From contig JAJRQA010000268.1 of NCBI GenBank assembly GCA_024280475.1, forward strand, positions 1 through 47,350: a stretch of 47,350 nucleotides of DNA, read 5' to 3'. Position numbers and translations under genes: made by a program. Below the pieces are notes generated by a model. It did not search any database, was not told where the DNA came from, and worked only from the letters and a program-made list of their open reading frames with translations. Below are positions 25,778-34,152 of this stretch, one piece after another; the stretch's first letter is position 1; each line of letters begins with the position of its first letter. This stretch comes from Alphaproteobacteria bacterium (lineage in GTDB: Bacteria; Pseudomonadota; Alphaproteobacteria; Rhizobiales; JAKIUO01).

Positions 25778-27178
25778 ATGTTTGAAGTGAGTTTGTTTGG
25801 CAAATGGTCTAAAATGGCGCATGAGGCCCCCTTGGCCAGACCTTGGACGGGCCTGTCAATTGTCGTTTTGACCATGGCTTTTCTAGCGAGCACGGTGTTT
25901 TCGAGCACCGTTTTTGTGGAGCCTGCGCAAGCGCAAAAAGCGTCCAAAAAAGCCAAGAAATCTAAAAAACTTAGCAAAGTTCGAAAAGCCAAAGCAGCCA
26001 GACGAGCAGCAAAGGCCAGAGCTGCAAGAAAAGCACGTGCGACCCGCAGGGCCAACGCCCTTCGAGCGGCGTCTGCTGGCTCGAAAATACCGCGCTCGCA
26101 AGTGGTTTTCAAGACAAGCCTCAACCAGAACACAGTGACGCTGATGTCGGGCTGCTGCACGACGGGTGCCTATACCGCATTTGGCGCTGACATCAAGGAT
26201 ATGATCAAAGCGGCGGGGGATAAAAACGGCTTGCGGGTACTGCCCGTTCTTGGCGGTGGTGCTGGCACCAATGTGCGCGATATTCTTTATCTGCGCGGTG
26301 TCGATATGGCCATTGTAAACACCGATGTGCTCAATTATTTTATGGGCAAGCCGCTCTATGAACGGCTCGACAAGCGCATCCACTACATCACCAAGCTGTT
26401 TAATGAAGAGGTGCATTTGTACGCTGGCAATTCGGTGTCCTCACTGATCGAGCTGGATGGCAAGCGGGTTGGCTTTAATAATTCGAGCGCTGAGGTGACT
26501 GCCTCCGTGCTGTTTGAAAAGCTCAACATCAAGCCATCAAAAACCATTCGTATTTCTGAAGGCGACGGGGCGCTGGCGCTCAAAGAGGGACGCCTAGACG
26601 CCATGATCCGCGTCACCGGCAAGCCCATTCGCAATGTCCTGCGGCTGAAGAACATATTCCCCGGCATCAGATTATTGCCGATCAATTATGACCCCTCATT
26701 TATCGGTTCGCACCTGCCGACCCAGCTGACCCATGACGACTATCCAGAGTTGATCAATAAGGGGCAGGTGGTGCCAACGATTGCCACGCGCACCATTCTG
26801 GCCGTGTTTAACTGGAAGCCAAAATCTGATCGTTATCGTCGTTTGTCCAAATTCACCAAGACTTTTTTCGAACATTTCGCCAAGCTGCGCAGTTCGCAAA
26901 ACCTGCATCCTAAATGGGCCGAGGTCAATTTGCGCGCAACGGTTCCTGGCATGACGAGATTTGCACCAGCCCAAAAATGGATTGATGCAAAAACCAAAGT
27001 GGTAAAGCGTCAAAATAATGTGAGTACAGGGCCCGTCAGCGATGAAGTCGTTAAACGGCGCGCAGATCTGATGGCTAATTTCAAGGAGTTTATGGCCACA
27101 CGCAAAGCGGTCAAAGATAGTGGCAATGGCGAAAAACTTTTTGCTGACTTCTTGGCCTGGCAAAATCAAAAGCGCTAG
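25778..27178 (+). CDS. TAXI-family (TRAP-type) solute-binding protein with basic segment
   Basis: This protein of about 466 residues has a signal-anchor-like helix (about 23-48, ending PAQAQ). An unusual histone H1-like stretch of Lys/Ala/Arg (about 50-95: KKAKKSKKLSK, RKAKAARRAAKARAA) follows. The rest is a TAXI/NMT1-like periplasmic binding domain: LPVLGGGAGTNVRDILYLRGVDMAIV, then LDGKRVGFNNSSAEVTASVL and EGRLDAMIRVTGKP. Such proteins deliver ligands to TRAP-T permeases, but no permease gene is adjacent. A CC pair (MSGCCTTGAY) opens the binding domain. Start at 25778 was chosen for the upstream AGGGAA. The basic stretch may contact membrane, cell wall or nucleic acid. Confidence 0.78.
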   Translation: MFEVSLFGKWSKMAHEAPLARPWTGLSIVVLTMAFLASTVFSSTVFVEPAQAQKASKKAKKSKKLSKVRKAKAARRAAKARAARKARATRRANALRAASAGSKIPRSQVVFKTSLNQNTVTLMSGCCTTGAYTAFGADIKDMIKAAGDKNGLRVLPVLGGGAGTNVRDILYLRGVDMAIVNTDVLNYFMGKPLYERLDKRIHYITKLFNEEVHLYAGNSVSSLIELDGKRVGFNNSSAEVTASVLFEKLNIKPSKTIRISEGDGALALKEGRLDAMIRVTGKPIRNVLRLKNIFPGIRLLPINYDPSFIGSHLPTQLTHDDYPELINKGQVVPTIATRTILAVFNWKPKSDRYRRLSKFTKTFFEHFAKLRSSQNLHPKWAEVNLRATVPGMTRFAPAQKWIDAKTKVVKRQNNVSTGPVSDEVVKRRADLMANFKEFMATRKAVKDSGNGEKLFADFLAWQNQKR

Positions 27179-27186
27179 AGCTGTAA

Positions 27187-27206
27187 GTGAGCGCCTGGCC
27201 GCTCAC
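27187..27206 (+). terminator. Hairpin after the TAXI-type gene
   Basis: GTGAGCG and CGCTCAC form a perfect 7-bp stem around CCTGGC, 9 bases past the stop codon. There is no T run, so it may be a rho-dependent or RNA-stability structure. Confidence 0.4.
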
Positions 27207-27291
27207 GTAACCTTGCAATTATCTGACTTTTCCCAATGACATAAAAGTGCTAAATTCTTTCCAGATTGATCAATTGAGAGAGGATGATGTT

Positions 27292-27831
27292 ATGCAGATG
27301 GAACTGGTCTTGACGATAATGTCGAAGGACCGGCCGGGCATCGTCGAGCTTTTAGCAGATGTGGTGGCAAGCTATGAAGGCAATTGGGTCGATAGCGCCA
27401 TGTCGCGGCTTGGCGGCGAGTTTGCAGGCATCCTTCGTATAACGCTAGATGAGGACAAGGCACCAGGGCTGGAAAAGGCTCTGGAGGCCCTGCATGAAGA
27501 TGGTATCTCCATTTCCATGCGCGAAACCAGCGCCACGTCTTTTTCCGCGCAAGGAGACACCGGACGCAAGGCCTATTTCGAGGTCACCGGCCAGGATCAC
27601 AAGGGCATCGTGCGCGACGTCTCGCGGGTGCTGGCGGACAACAAGGTCAATGTCGACGAGTTGCGTACTCATATTTTCACGGGTTCAATGACTGGCGAAC
27701 ATATGTTTAGTGCCGAAGCTGATATTGTCTTGCCCGAAGGTCTCGAGATGGATCAATTGTGCGAAAAGCTGGAAGATCTCGCCTCTGACTTGATGGTCGA
27801 GGTCAAAATGTGCTCGGTCAAGGGGAAGTAG
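27292..27831 (+). CDS. ACT-domain protein, GcvR-like
   Basis: This protein of about 179 residues has two ACT domains. The first is ELVLTIMSKDRPGIVELLADVV and the second is AYFEVTGQDHKGIVRDVSRVLADN, each with the ligand-binding Gly after Asp/Lys. The pattern resembles GcvR, which represses glycine cleavage via GcvA in enterobacteria. The alphaproteobacterial role is less clear, and amino-acid sensing is inferred. The ATG at 27292 has AGAGAGGA upstream. Confidence 0.8.
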   Translation: MQMELVLTIMSKDRPGIVELLADVVASYEGNWVDSAMSRLGGEFAGILRITLDEDKAPGLEKALEALHEDGISISMRETSATSFSAQGDTGRKAYFEVTGQDHKGIVRDVSRVLADNKVNVDELRTHIFTGSMTGEHMFSAEADIVLPEGLEMDQLCEKLEDLASDLMVEVKMCSVKGK

Positions 27832-27834
27832 CTT

Positions 27835-28776
27835 TTGGCCAAGATTGTCTCGACAGCGCAATGGAAAGACACCGCCCGCATCTATGCTTTGCTTGCGCCA
27901 AATTCTCGAAAGGCCGTTTTGTTGCGTCGAGGGCCGAGCAATCATGTACGCATGATCAGCTGGGATCGCGGCAATGATCTTTTCACGCCCGGCCAATGGC
28001 TAAAACATCGGGTCTATGAGCGGCGCTGCGATCTCTCGCCAGATGGTCGCTATTTCATTTATTTCGCCGCTAATTATGCCAAGATACCAGGTACTTATAG
28101 CGCGGTTTCAAAGCCGCCTTTTTTTACAGCCCTGTCAATATGGTTCAAAGGAGATGCCTGGGGAGGAGGTGGTCTGTTTTCGCACAATGGTCGCAAAATA
28201 TATCTCAATCATCGCCCCCATTGCCATCATGAAGGAATTGATCAAATGGCGCAGGGAGAGGGGTTCAAGGCGCCCCCTATTAACATTGCACCTCTTCACG
28301 AACATTCTGGTTGCGGGGAGGACGATCCTATCCGTTTTTATCGTATGAAACGAGATGGCTGGACCCTTGTGGCCAAAGGATCGCAATCCAAGTGGCTGGG
28401 CTCCTCTTCGCCTTACAATTTTGCGCAGCGAAAACCGACAATATATCAAAAACGCCCAAAGGCAGCGATTGGACTTGCGCAGTGGAGTTTGCGATTGAGC
28501 TCGAAATATACCGGAGAACGACAGGGGCGCTGGAATGTTGAAGAAGCTTGCATTGCCAATGTCTGGGGAAAAACTGTTTTCGAAATTGGCCGTGTCGACT
28601 GGTGCGACCTTGATCACAATGGTGATATTCTTTGGGCTTGGGCCGGGAAATTATGGCGCATGAGTTACCGCCGTGATCCCCGCGCTTTCAAGCTTGCTCA
28701 GCCAAAACTGTTGGGCGATTTCAATGATATGGTTTTCCAAAAAATGAAAGCGCCGAGCGAGGCGCGTAATTGGTAG
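27835..28776 (+). CDS. Unknown soluble protein with TTG start
   Basis: The 313-residue product starts at a TTG with GGGGAAG 7 bases upstream, 3 bases after the ACT gene stop, so the two are probably one operon. It is rich in Trp and His (a HRPHCHHEG cluster near residue 127). It has blade-like repeats such as CDLSPDGRYFIYFAANY and LFSHNGRKIYLNHR, suggesting a beta-propeller. No signal peptide is obvious. I do not recognise the family; the His/Cys cluster may bind metal. Confidence 0.7.
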   Translation: MAKIVSTAQWKDTARIYALLAPNSRKAVLLRRGPSNHVRMISWDRGNDLFTPGQWLKHRVYERRCDLSPDGRYFIYFAANYAKIPGTYSAVSKPPFFTALSIWFKGDAWGGGGLFSHNGRKIYLNHRPHCHHEGIDQMAQGEGFKAPPINIAPLHEHSGCGEDDPIRFYRMKRDGWTLVAKGSQSKWLGSSSPYNFAQRKPTIYQKRPKAAIGLAQWSLRLSSKYTGERQGRWNVEEACIANVWGKTVFEIGRVDWCDLDHNGDILWAWAGKLWRMSYRRDPRAFKLAQPKLLGDFNDMVFQKMKAPSEARNW

Positions 28777-28803
28777 TGCGATTGGGTTAGTGACAAATTT
28801 CAG

Positions 28804-30324
28804 CTATTGGGTGGTGTGTTGATTTTGAACTTGTTTTTGATGGTGGACCGTCCCATCACCACGAGCAGATGAGACTTTTGCTTTTCGCTCAATATCTTCC
28901 AGCCCAGTCATGAGGCTGTCCAGCTTGGTGCCGATGAGCTCACCAACAGATATCTGGGGTTCTGATGCCTCAATGCCTTCTTTGGCTTCCCATTTGGCGA
29001 TCATCGCGCGAGCTTGCAAAAAGGCATGCGTCAAAGACCGTGTTGATCGCAAGGCCCGATTGATCAAGGCATCGCCAAAATAGGTCCAGTCTCGTTCATT
29101 GGAGCAGCCAAAGGAGGATCGCTCCGCATGTGAAGCCGTCATGATCAGGGTATTTTTATCTTTGAGAGCGGGAATAAAGCTGCCTGAATAGCATGCAGAA
29201 ATGATCAAGACCTTGTGTTTGATTTTAGATTTTTTTAAGATCTTGGCCAACCGCTGCGCGCTTAGATTGTTGGGATAAAAGCGCGAGAATCGCACCGATA
29301 GTTGCCTGGTGCCTCCATGAGTGGTGATAAACAGAATAAGTACGTCTTTTTCGACATCCATTTTTTTGCCAACCCCCTCAAGTGCCAGGCCAAGATTGGA
29401 GGCGTTGGCCATGGGAATAGTTCCGATGGTTTTCCGGTTGTTTATGAGGACGAGCGAGCGGTCTTTGGTGTTAAAGCGCGTATCGAACATTATTTGTGCG
29501 GCCAATACTTCGCGTTTGAAGACCAGTTGAGAAGCATCTGGTGCGGCTCCCACAAAGTAAAATTTCGGTACCTTACCTGACGATGGTTTCAGTTTTTCGA
29601 GCGCTTTTTTGACGAGGGCGGGCTGGCGATAATAAGCGGCTTCCACGTCGATGCGCGGGGCGCGTTTTTTACTGCTGGCAGTTTGAGGGAAGAGGGCATA
29701 AGCGGCCTTTTCTCCCCAGTGCCAAATATCATAGCGGGCCCAATCTGTTGTGTTGCCGCTAAAGGCGGCTTGATGCGGCACTAAAAACATGGGGGCGACA
29801 ACAACAAAAACAAAGCGCAAGCCGGGAAACCTTAAATGCCCGCGCCATAAGGTTCTGCCGGTCCACCACAGAGCTGCGAGCGCCCAGATCCCAAGAATAA
29901 GAAGGGGTAATTCTTGTACAATCTTATGGGCTGCAGGTTGCAGATTAAATCGTTCAATCAGAGGAGGAGACGCATAAAAGAGGCCCGCGGAGAGGGCGAA
30001 GAACCAGATCCCCAGTGAACTGATATCTGTGATAATGCGTTGCGGAGAGGGGAGACCAGACTTTGATCCCAACACAAGAATTAAAATGACAACAACCACG
30101 AAACTTGCAAAGTGAGCATTCAGTCCAAAGGAGTTAAAATAGAGATTTTCCCCCGCGTCCAAAATCTCGGAGCCAATGGAGGCCGCGATGTTGAGAAAAA
30201 TCAGTATAATTAGCGCGCCTGTGCTGATCTCTGCCGGAAACTGCGGCATTTCTCGCAAGAAAGCAAGGCGTGTTGCCCGCTTGAAACTGGAGACGAGATC
30301 TCTAGCAATTGACGTCATAAACAT
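28804..30324 (-). CDS. Membrane C13-type (legumain/caspase-fold) peptidase
   Basis: The 506-residue protein has about five membrane helices (residues 35-185). A C-terminal caspase-fold domain of the C13 peptidase type (about 250-450) follows. The catalytic pair is visible as His336 in FITTHGG and Cys378 in IISACYSGSFI. Segments KFYFVGAAPDASQLVFKRE and ITASHAERSSFGC-like also fit C13 proteins of proteobacteria. The peptidase probably lies on the outer face of the inner membrane. Substrate unknown; the eukaryotic relatives include GPI-transamidase and legumain. Confidence 0.85.
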   Translation of the reverse strand: MFMTSIARDLVSSFKRATRLAFLREMPQFPAEISTGALIILIFLNIAASIGSEILDAGENLYFNSFGLNAHFASFVVVVILILVLGSKSGLPSPQRIITDISSLGIWFFALSAGLFYASPPLIERFNLQPAAHKIVQELPLLILGIWALAALWWTGRTLWRGHLRFPGLRFVFVVVAPMFLVPHQAAFSGNTTDWARYDIWHWGEKAAYALFPQTASSKKRAPRIDVEAAYYRQPALVKKALEKLKPSSGKVPKFYFVGAAPDASQLVFKREVLAAQIMFDTRFNTKDRSLVLINNRKTIGTIPMANASNLGLALEGVGKKMDVEKDVLILFITTHGGTRQLSVRFSRFYPNNLSAQRLAKILKKSKIKHKVLIISACYSGSFIPALKDKNTLIMTASHAERSSFGCSNERDWTYFGDALINRALRSTRSLTHAFLQARAMIAKWEAKEGIEASEPQISVGELIGTKLDSLMTGLEDIERKAKVSSARGDGTVHHQKQVQNQHTTQ

Positions 30325-30423
30325 ATCTTTCGCTGTACAATCGTACTGGCGATTATAGACCAGTTTGATTTCAGTTTCGAAAAGACTATTGGTTAATGAG
30401 ACCTGTTATATGACCCCCGTATG

Positions 30424-30993
30424 TTATTGTGTCAGCCCGCGCAGGCCATTTTGGGTGATGATCCAGTCGAGACGGCCCTCACTGTCATCATGAAGAATAG
30501 CTCCCAGCTCCTGCTCCGCAAAGCCGATGCCAACGACGATGGTATCGCTGCGAGCGCGTACGGATCTGATGGCCTGACTATAAAAATCACTGCCAAAACC
30601 AAGGCGATTACCCATTTGATCAAAGCCCAGCATTGGCACCAGCAGATAGTCGGGAGCAACCTCTTCTTCGCATTCGAGGGGCGCTGGGATAGCTCCTTGT
30701 GGCGAGTGCATTTTTGCGCCGGGCCACCAGCTGTAAAAACGCAAACTGTTTTGATCGTCAAGTTTGGGTAAAGCCAGCGGCAGCTGGCGATGAAACAGGG
30801 CCTGCATCAACAGTAGCGGCGTTATCTGATTGCCGACAGGAAAGAAACCGGCAATCACTTTGCGGCCGCCAGAAGCAAGAAAATCCTGCCCCACATCGGC
30901 AATGGCATTGGTCACAGACCGACGATCCCGTGAGGAAAAGCTTCCCTGAATGATTTTCATCTGCGTGCGCAAATGATCCGTGTTGTTGGCCAT
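30424..30993 (-). CDS. 5-formyltetrahydrofolate cyclo-ligase
   Basis: The 189-residue enzyme converts 5-formyl-THF and ATP to 5,10-methenyl-THF. It shows the family pattern: IAGFFPVGNQITPLLLMQAL, LALPKLDD, PDYLLVPMLGFDQMGNRLGFGSDFYSQAI and VGIGFAEQE. The usual GKGYYD is here GSDFYSQ, a mild variation. It is the downstream neighbour of the DUF900-like gene, 81 bases apart; 6S RNA, a frequent neighbour, was not recognised here. Confidence 0.85.
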   Translation of the reverse strand: MANNTDHLRTQMKIIQGSFSSRDRRSVTNAIADVGQDFLASGGRKVIAGFFPVGNQITPLLLMQALFHRQLPLALPKLDDQNSLRFYSWWPGAKMHSPQGAIPAPLECEEEVAPDYLLVPMLGFDQMGNRLGFGSDFYSQAIRSVRARSDTIVVGIGFAEQELGAILHDDSEGRLDWIITQNGLRGLTQ

Positions 30994-31074
30994 GAATTGA
31001 GGGTACCCTTATTGATTGATCGTGCGTGCGCTTTGTGAGAAAGCCAGCGTTTCAACTGTCTATAACCGCTTATG

Positions 31075-33057
31075 CTATTTGGTGAAAGCCCAATATATCC
31101 CGCGTTTGGTTTCAACCGGTTTGAGTGTCTTGCGCCCTTGGGGCGGTTCGCCCCGAATGATTGCCAGAATATCCGAAATGATGGATTTGGCTTCGGCAAA
31201 ATAGGAGTGGGCCAGCAAGCTGGCATCTATTCCCGTGGCATCTATGGTGTCTATACCCTTGAATATAATTATATTTTCACCAGCTTCCCCAGCCCGTGGA
31301 TTGGAGTGAAAATTACGTGAGGCCAGCAACGCCTTGTCGTCGGCGGAAACATAAAGTGTGACATTGTTCGATGCCTCGAGCATTTTTGGTGCGATATGGT
31401 CTTTGAAAATCCGGGCGCTGATATCAGGAGCGGCCAGTATGATTTCCTTAAAACGTTTTTTGAATTTTGGCGCTTCGGAAATCAATGACGCCACCGCGCC
31501 GGTAAGCGCGCGGCTGCCCATGCTGTGTGCAACGAGATAGATATTTTTGGCGTCCGTTTGCTCGACAAAGTCTTTTAAAAACTGTTTGACGTTTTCTTGG
31601 GCCCACAAAATATTGTCTTCGTCAGCGGGATAGCCAGAAAGCTGTCCTGTCGATGGCCAGCTATAGAACACCGGTGCCCCATCGAACCCCAGATCATAGG
31701 AAATCTGGGCGGTGCGGCGGGCGGCGTCCGAAAAGGTGACATTGTACCCATGGATGAAGATGAAGGCATTTTCACCTTTTGAGCGCCCAATGACATTCTT
31801 CAGATTCCGGAAATAGGATTTTTTCTCTTGCGGATGGACGTTCAGCAGCACGACATGTTTGTCGGGATCTTCCTTGAATTCAAAACGATAGATTGAAGGG
31901 GCTTCCAACTGGCCAGGCTTGTGACCCTTGGGGATTGAGACCTCGCAGATCCCATAGCTGATCCGGATTGGGTCGGCGGGCTGGCCGCTATAAATGCTGG
32001 CCAGTTGTTTACTGCTCGTGCGTTGGCGGTCCGTCGCATAATAGACTTTTACAATCGTGTGATTTTCATTGCCGAGGGAGGCCGCTGGGGAGGCTTCAGT
32101 TTGGGCAGGTGGCTCCGCGCCAGCTTCAGTTTGCAGAGCTGCGCCACCGGTTGCTCCCTTGTTGAGCGTTCGGCGGGCGATAACAGGTGGGGCAGCCGGG
32201 GCTGCAATTGACGGTGGAGGTGCTGTGGCTTTTGAAACTTCGCCACCTTGGGCCGCATTTTGCGAAGCCGCGCTCTTGCGGCGCATGACGGGTTTTTGCT
32301 GGCCGCGTCTGGCGCGTCTGGTGCGGATGTCTGGTTGGTATGAACTACGGGGTTTGGCGTGCCCATATGTGCGTCCCGAAGTGGTGGGAGGATTCAAGTC
32401 AAATTTGTAACCGGGTGCTGGTTTGGGCTTTGCGGCTGGCTTTTGCGTTTGTGCGGAAGTTCGAGGCCGTGGAGCTGATTTTTTCTGTTTCATCACAGTA
32501 CGGAGCTGGCGTTTTCGCTGAACCCTTTTCGATGACGAGGCCTGTCGCTGCTCTTGTGCTCTTTTTTGCAATCTCGCCCGTTGTTGCACACGTTGTTTGC
32601 GCAATCTGAACTCCATCGCCCGCTTTTTGGCGACTGAAGCAGCGATTGCTGCTGCGATATTGCCGTCTCGTTTGGCCTTGAAGTTCCGATGGTTTTTGAG
32701 AATAGACGCTGCGCGTAATTCATATTTTTTGGCATCGATGGGGCGCTTTAGGTAGCGATAGACCCTTGCCTGCAATTGTAGCGCCCGCGCATAGGTCGGA
32801 TGGCGGGTGCCGTATTTTTTGGCCGTGAGGCGCACATAAAGTTTGACCTTGGAAAGGGCAGGGAGATAGGTGCGTTTTCTTATCAACTGATTGATATCAG
32901 TTCTTAATTTTACAAGACGTTGATCAAAATTTCGCGTCTGGGCGCTGGCAGCATTGGTCAGCAGAAAAGGCGTACTGCAGGTCGCAAGGAACAAGGCTGA
33001 GGCCAGGCCGACAAAAATCATCAATGCGCGGGGGGATAATCGAACGTCCGTCTTCAT
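31075..33057 (-). CDS. Secreted DUF900-type alpha/beta hydrolase with long basic linker
   Basis: This 660-residue exported protein has an N-terminal signal with either a weak lipobox (LATC, Cys27) or a normal cleavage (ASA-QT). A TPR-like helical region (45-130) is followed by a 200-residue low-complexity Arg/Lys/Gln/Pro/Ala linker (140-330). The C-terminal hydrolase (335-640) is of the DUF900 type: VYYATDRQR start, oxyanion segment FIHGYN, and nucleophile Ser512 in AHSMGS. Such hydrolases are secreted esterases of unknown substrate. It starts 59 bases from the rimM stop, where trmD would normally be. Confidence 0.85.
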   Translation of the reverse strand: MKTDVRLSPRALMIFVGLASALFLATCSTPFLLTNAASAQTRNFDQRLVKLRTDINQLIRKRTYLPALSKVKLYVRLTAKKYGTRHPTYARALQLQARVYRYLKRPIDAKKYELRAASILKNHRNFKAKRDGNIAAAIAASVAKKRAMEFRLRKQRVQQRARLQKRAQEQRQASSSKRVQRKRQLRTVMKQKKSAPRPRTSAQTQKPAAKPKPAPGYKFDLNPPTTSGRTYGHAKPRSSYQPDIRTRRARRGQQKPVMRRKSAASQNAAQGGEVSKATAPPPSIAAPAAPPVIARRTLNKGATGGAALQTEAGAEPPAQTEASPAASLGNENHTIVKVYYATDRQRTSSKQLASIYSGQPADPIRISYGICEVSIPKGHKPGQLEAPSIYRFEFKEDPDKHVVLLNVHPQEKKSYFRNLKNVIGRSKGENAFIFIHGYNVTFSDAARRTAQISYDLGFDGAPVFYSWPSTGQLSGYPADEDNILWAQENVKQFLKDFVEQTDAKNIYLVAHSMGSRALTGAVASLISEAPKFKKRFKEIILAAPDISARIFKDHIAPKMLEASNNVTLYVSADDKALLASRNFHSNPRAGEAGENIIIFKGIDTIDATGIDASLLAHSYFAEAKSIISDILAIIRGEPPQGRKTLKPVETKRGIYWAFTK

Positions 33058-33116
33058 GGTCGCACTCCAATATAGGACTAAACAAAAAGCACCCCCGTAC
33101 TGGCCAAAGGATAGCC

Positions 33117-33665
33117 TTACTCGTCGGGGGTTTCAATCATTATCGGAGGCTTGAAGACAATATGCCCAGCGGTAATATCGACCTCGGGGATCGTCACTTT
33201 ATCAAAGGGGTAGACCTCGCTGGCTAGCCTTTTGCTCGATTTTGGATTTTCGTTGGCCTGGATTTCGATGAGGTCTCCAGCGCCAAAATTATGCACACCG
33301 GTGACCGTGCCATAGTCCTTGCCGTCCGCAAGGATGACTTTCAGCCCCATGAGATCGGTGAAGTAAAATTCATCCTCATCCCTTGGTTTTGGCAGCAGCG
33401 CATGCTCCACAAACAGCGCGGTACCCTTGAGGGCCTGCGCACTGTCGCGATCATCAATGCCTTTGAGGCGAGCCACAACACCTTTTTTGGCGATGCGCAC
33501 TTTGCCGAATTTGAACTGGCGTTCATTTGGCTCATCGCTGAGCGGTCCGTAGGATTTAATATCCAGCGGATCCGCCGTGTAGCTCTTGATCACCACCTCG
33601 CCATGAATGCCATGAACGCCGGTGATGATCCCCAGACAGAGCCTTTTTGGTTTGCTTGCAGACAA
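33117..33665 (-). CDS. rimM: 16S rRNA processing protein RimM
   Basis: The 182-residue protein shows RimM's N-terminal barrel (CLGIITGVHGIHGEVVIKSYT) and C-terminal PRC-like barrel (DEFYFTDLMGLKVI and PFDKVTIPEVDI). It helps mature the 30S head by binding S19. It follows rpsP with a 5-base gap. trmD and rplS, which usually follow, are absent. Confidence 0.95.
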   Translation of the reverse strand: MSASKPKRLCLGIITGVHGIHGEVVIKSYTADPLDIKSYGPLSDEPNERQFKFGKVRIAKKGVVARLKGIDDRDSAQALKGTALFVEHALLPKPRDEDEFYFTDLMGLKVILADGKDYGTVTGVHNFGAGDLIEIQANENPKSSKRLASEVYPFDKVTIPEVDITAGHIVFKPPIMIETPDE

Positions 33666-33670
33666 AAGGT

Positions 33671-34087
33671 CTACTCGCTGGCAGCTTCGGCTTCAGCTGC
33701 AGGTTCTTCAGCTGGCTTGTCAGCTTCTGCTTTAGCAGCTTCCTTGGCGGCCTGCGCAGCGGCTTTTTTCTCTTCTTCACGTTCAACGCGTTTTTTGCCT
33801 GGTTTGGCTTTGTTCGGATTGTTGCTGGCGATACGTTTCATGAGGCCTGCGGCATCCAAAAAGCGTGCAACGCGATCGGTGGGGATTGCGCCAACCGACA
33901 TCCAGTATTTGATGCGCTCGATTTCGAGGGTGACGCGGTTTTCATCATCTTTGTCGAGCATGGGATTCCATGAACCGACTTTTTCAATGAAGCGACCATC
34001 TCTTGGCATGCGGATGTCGGCAATAACGATACGATAATACGGGCGTTTCTTGGAGCCACCACGAGCCAGTCTGATTTTCAAAGCCAT
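33671..34087 (-). CDS. rpsP: 30S ribosomal protein S16
   Basis: The first 90 residues are typical S16 ([32 protein letters not shown]). The 138-residue length is due to a C-terminal Ala/Glu/Lys extension, common in alphaproteobacteria. Part of the ffh-rpsP-rimM operon. Confidence 0.97.
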   Translation of the reverse strand: MALKIRLARGGSKKRPYYRIVIADIRMPRDGRFIEKVGSWNPMLDKDDENRVTLEIERIKYWMSVGAIPTDRVARFLDAAGLMKRIASNNPNKAKPGKKRVEREEEKKAAAQAAKEAAKAEADKPAEEPAAEAEAASE

Positions 34088-34152
34088 TTGTCTTTTCCTT
34101 TTTACATTAGTTTGTTCTGTTTGTTTCGTTTATTCAGTTCATTTCAATTTCA

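Noticed and set aside
33291-34037. 248-residue plus-strand frame
   Set aside because: It is a shadow of rimM and rpsP, which are clearly coding on the other strand.
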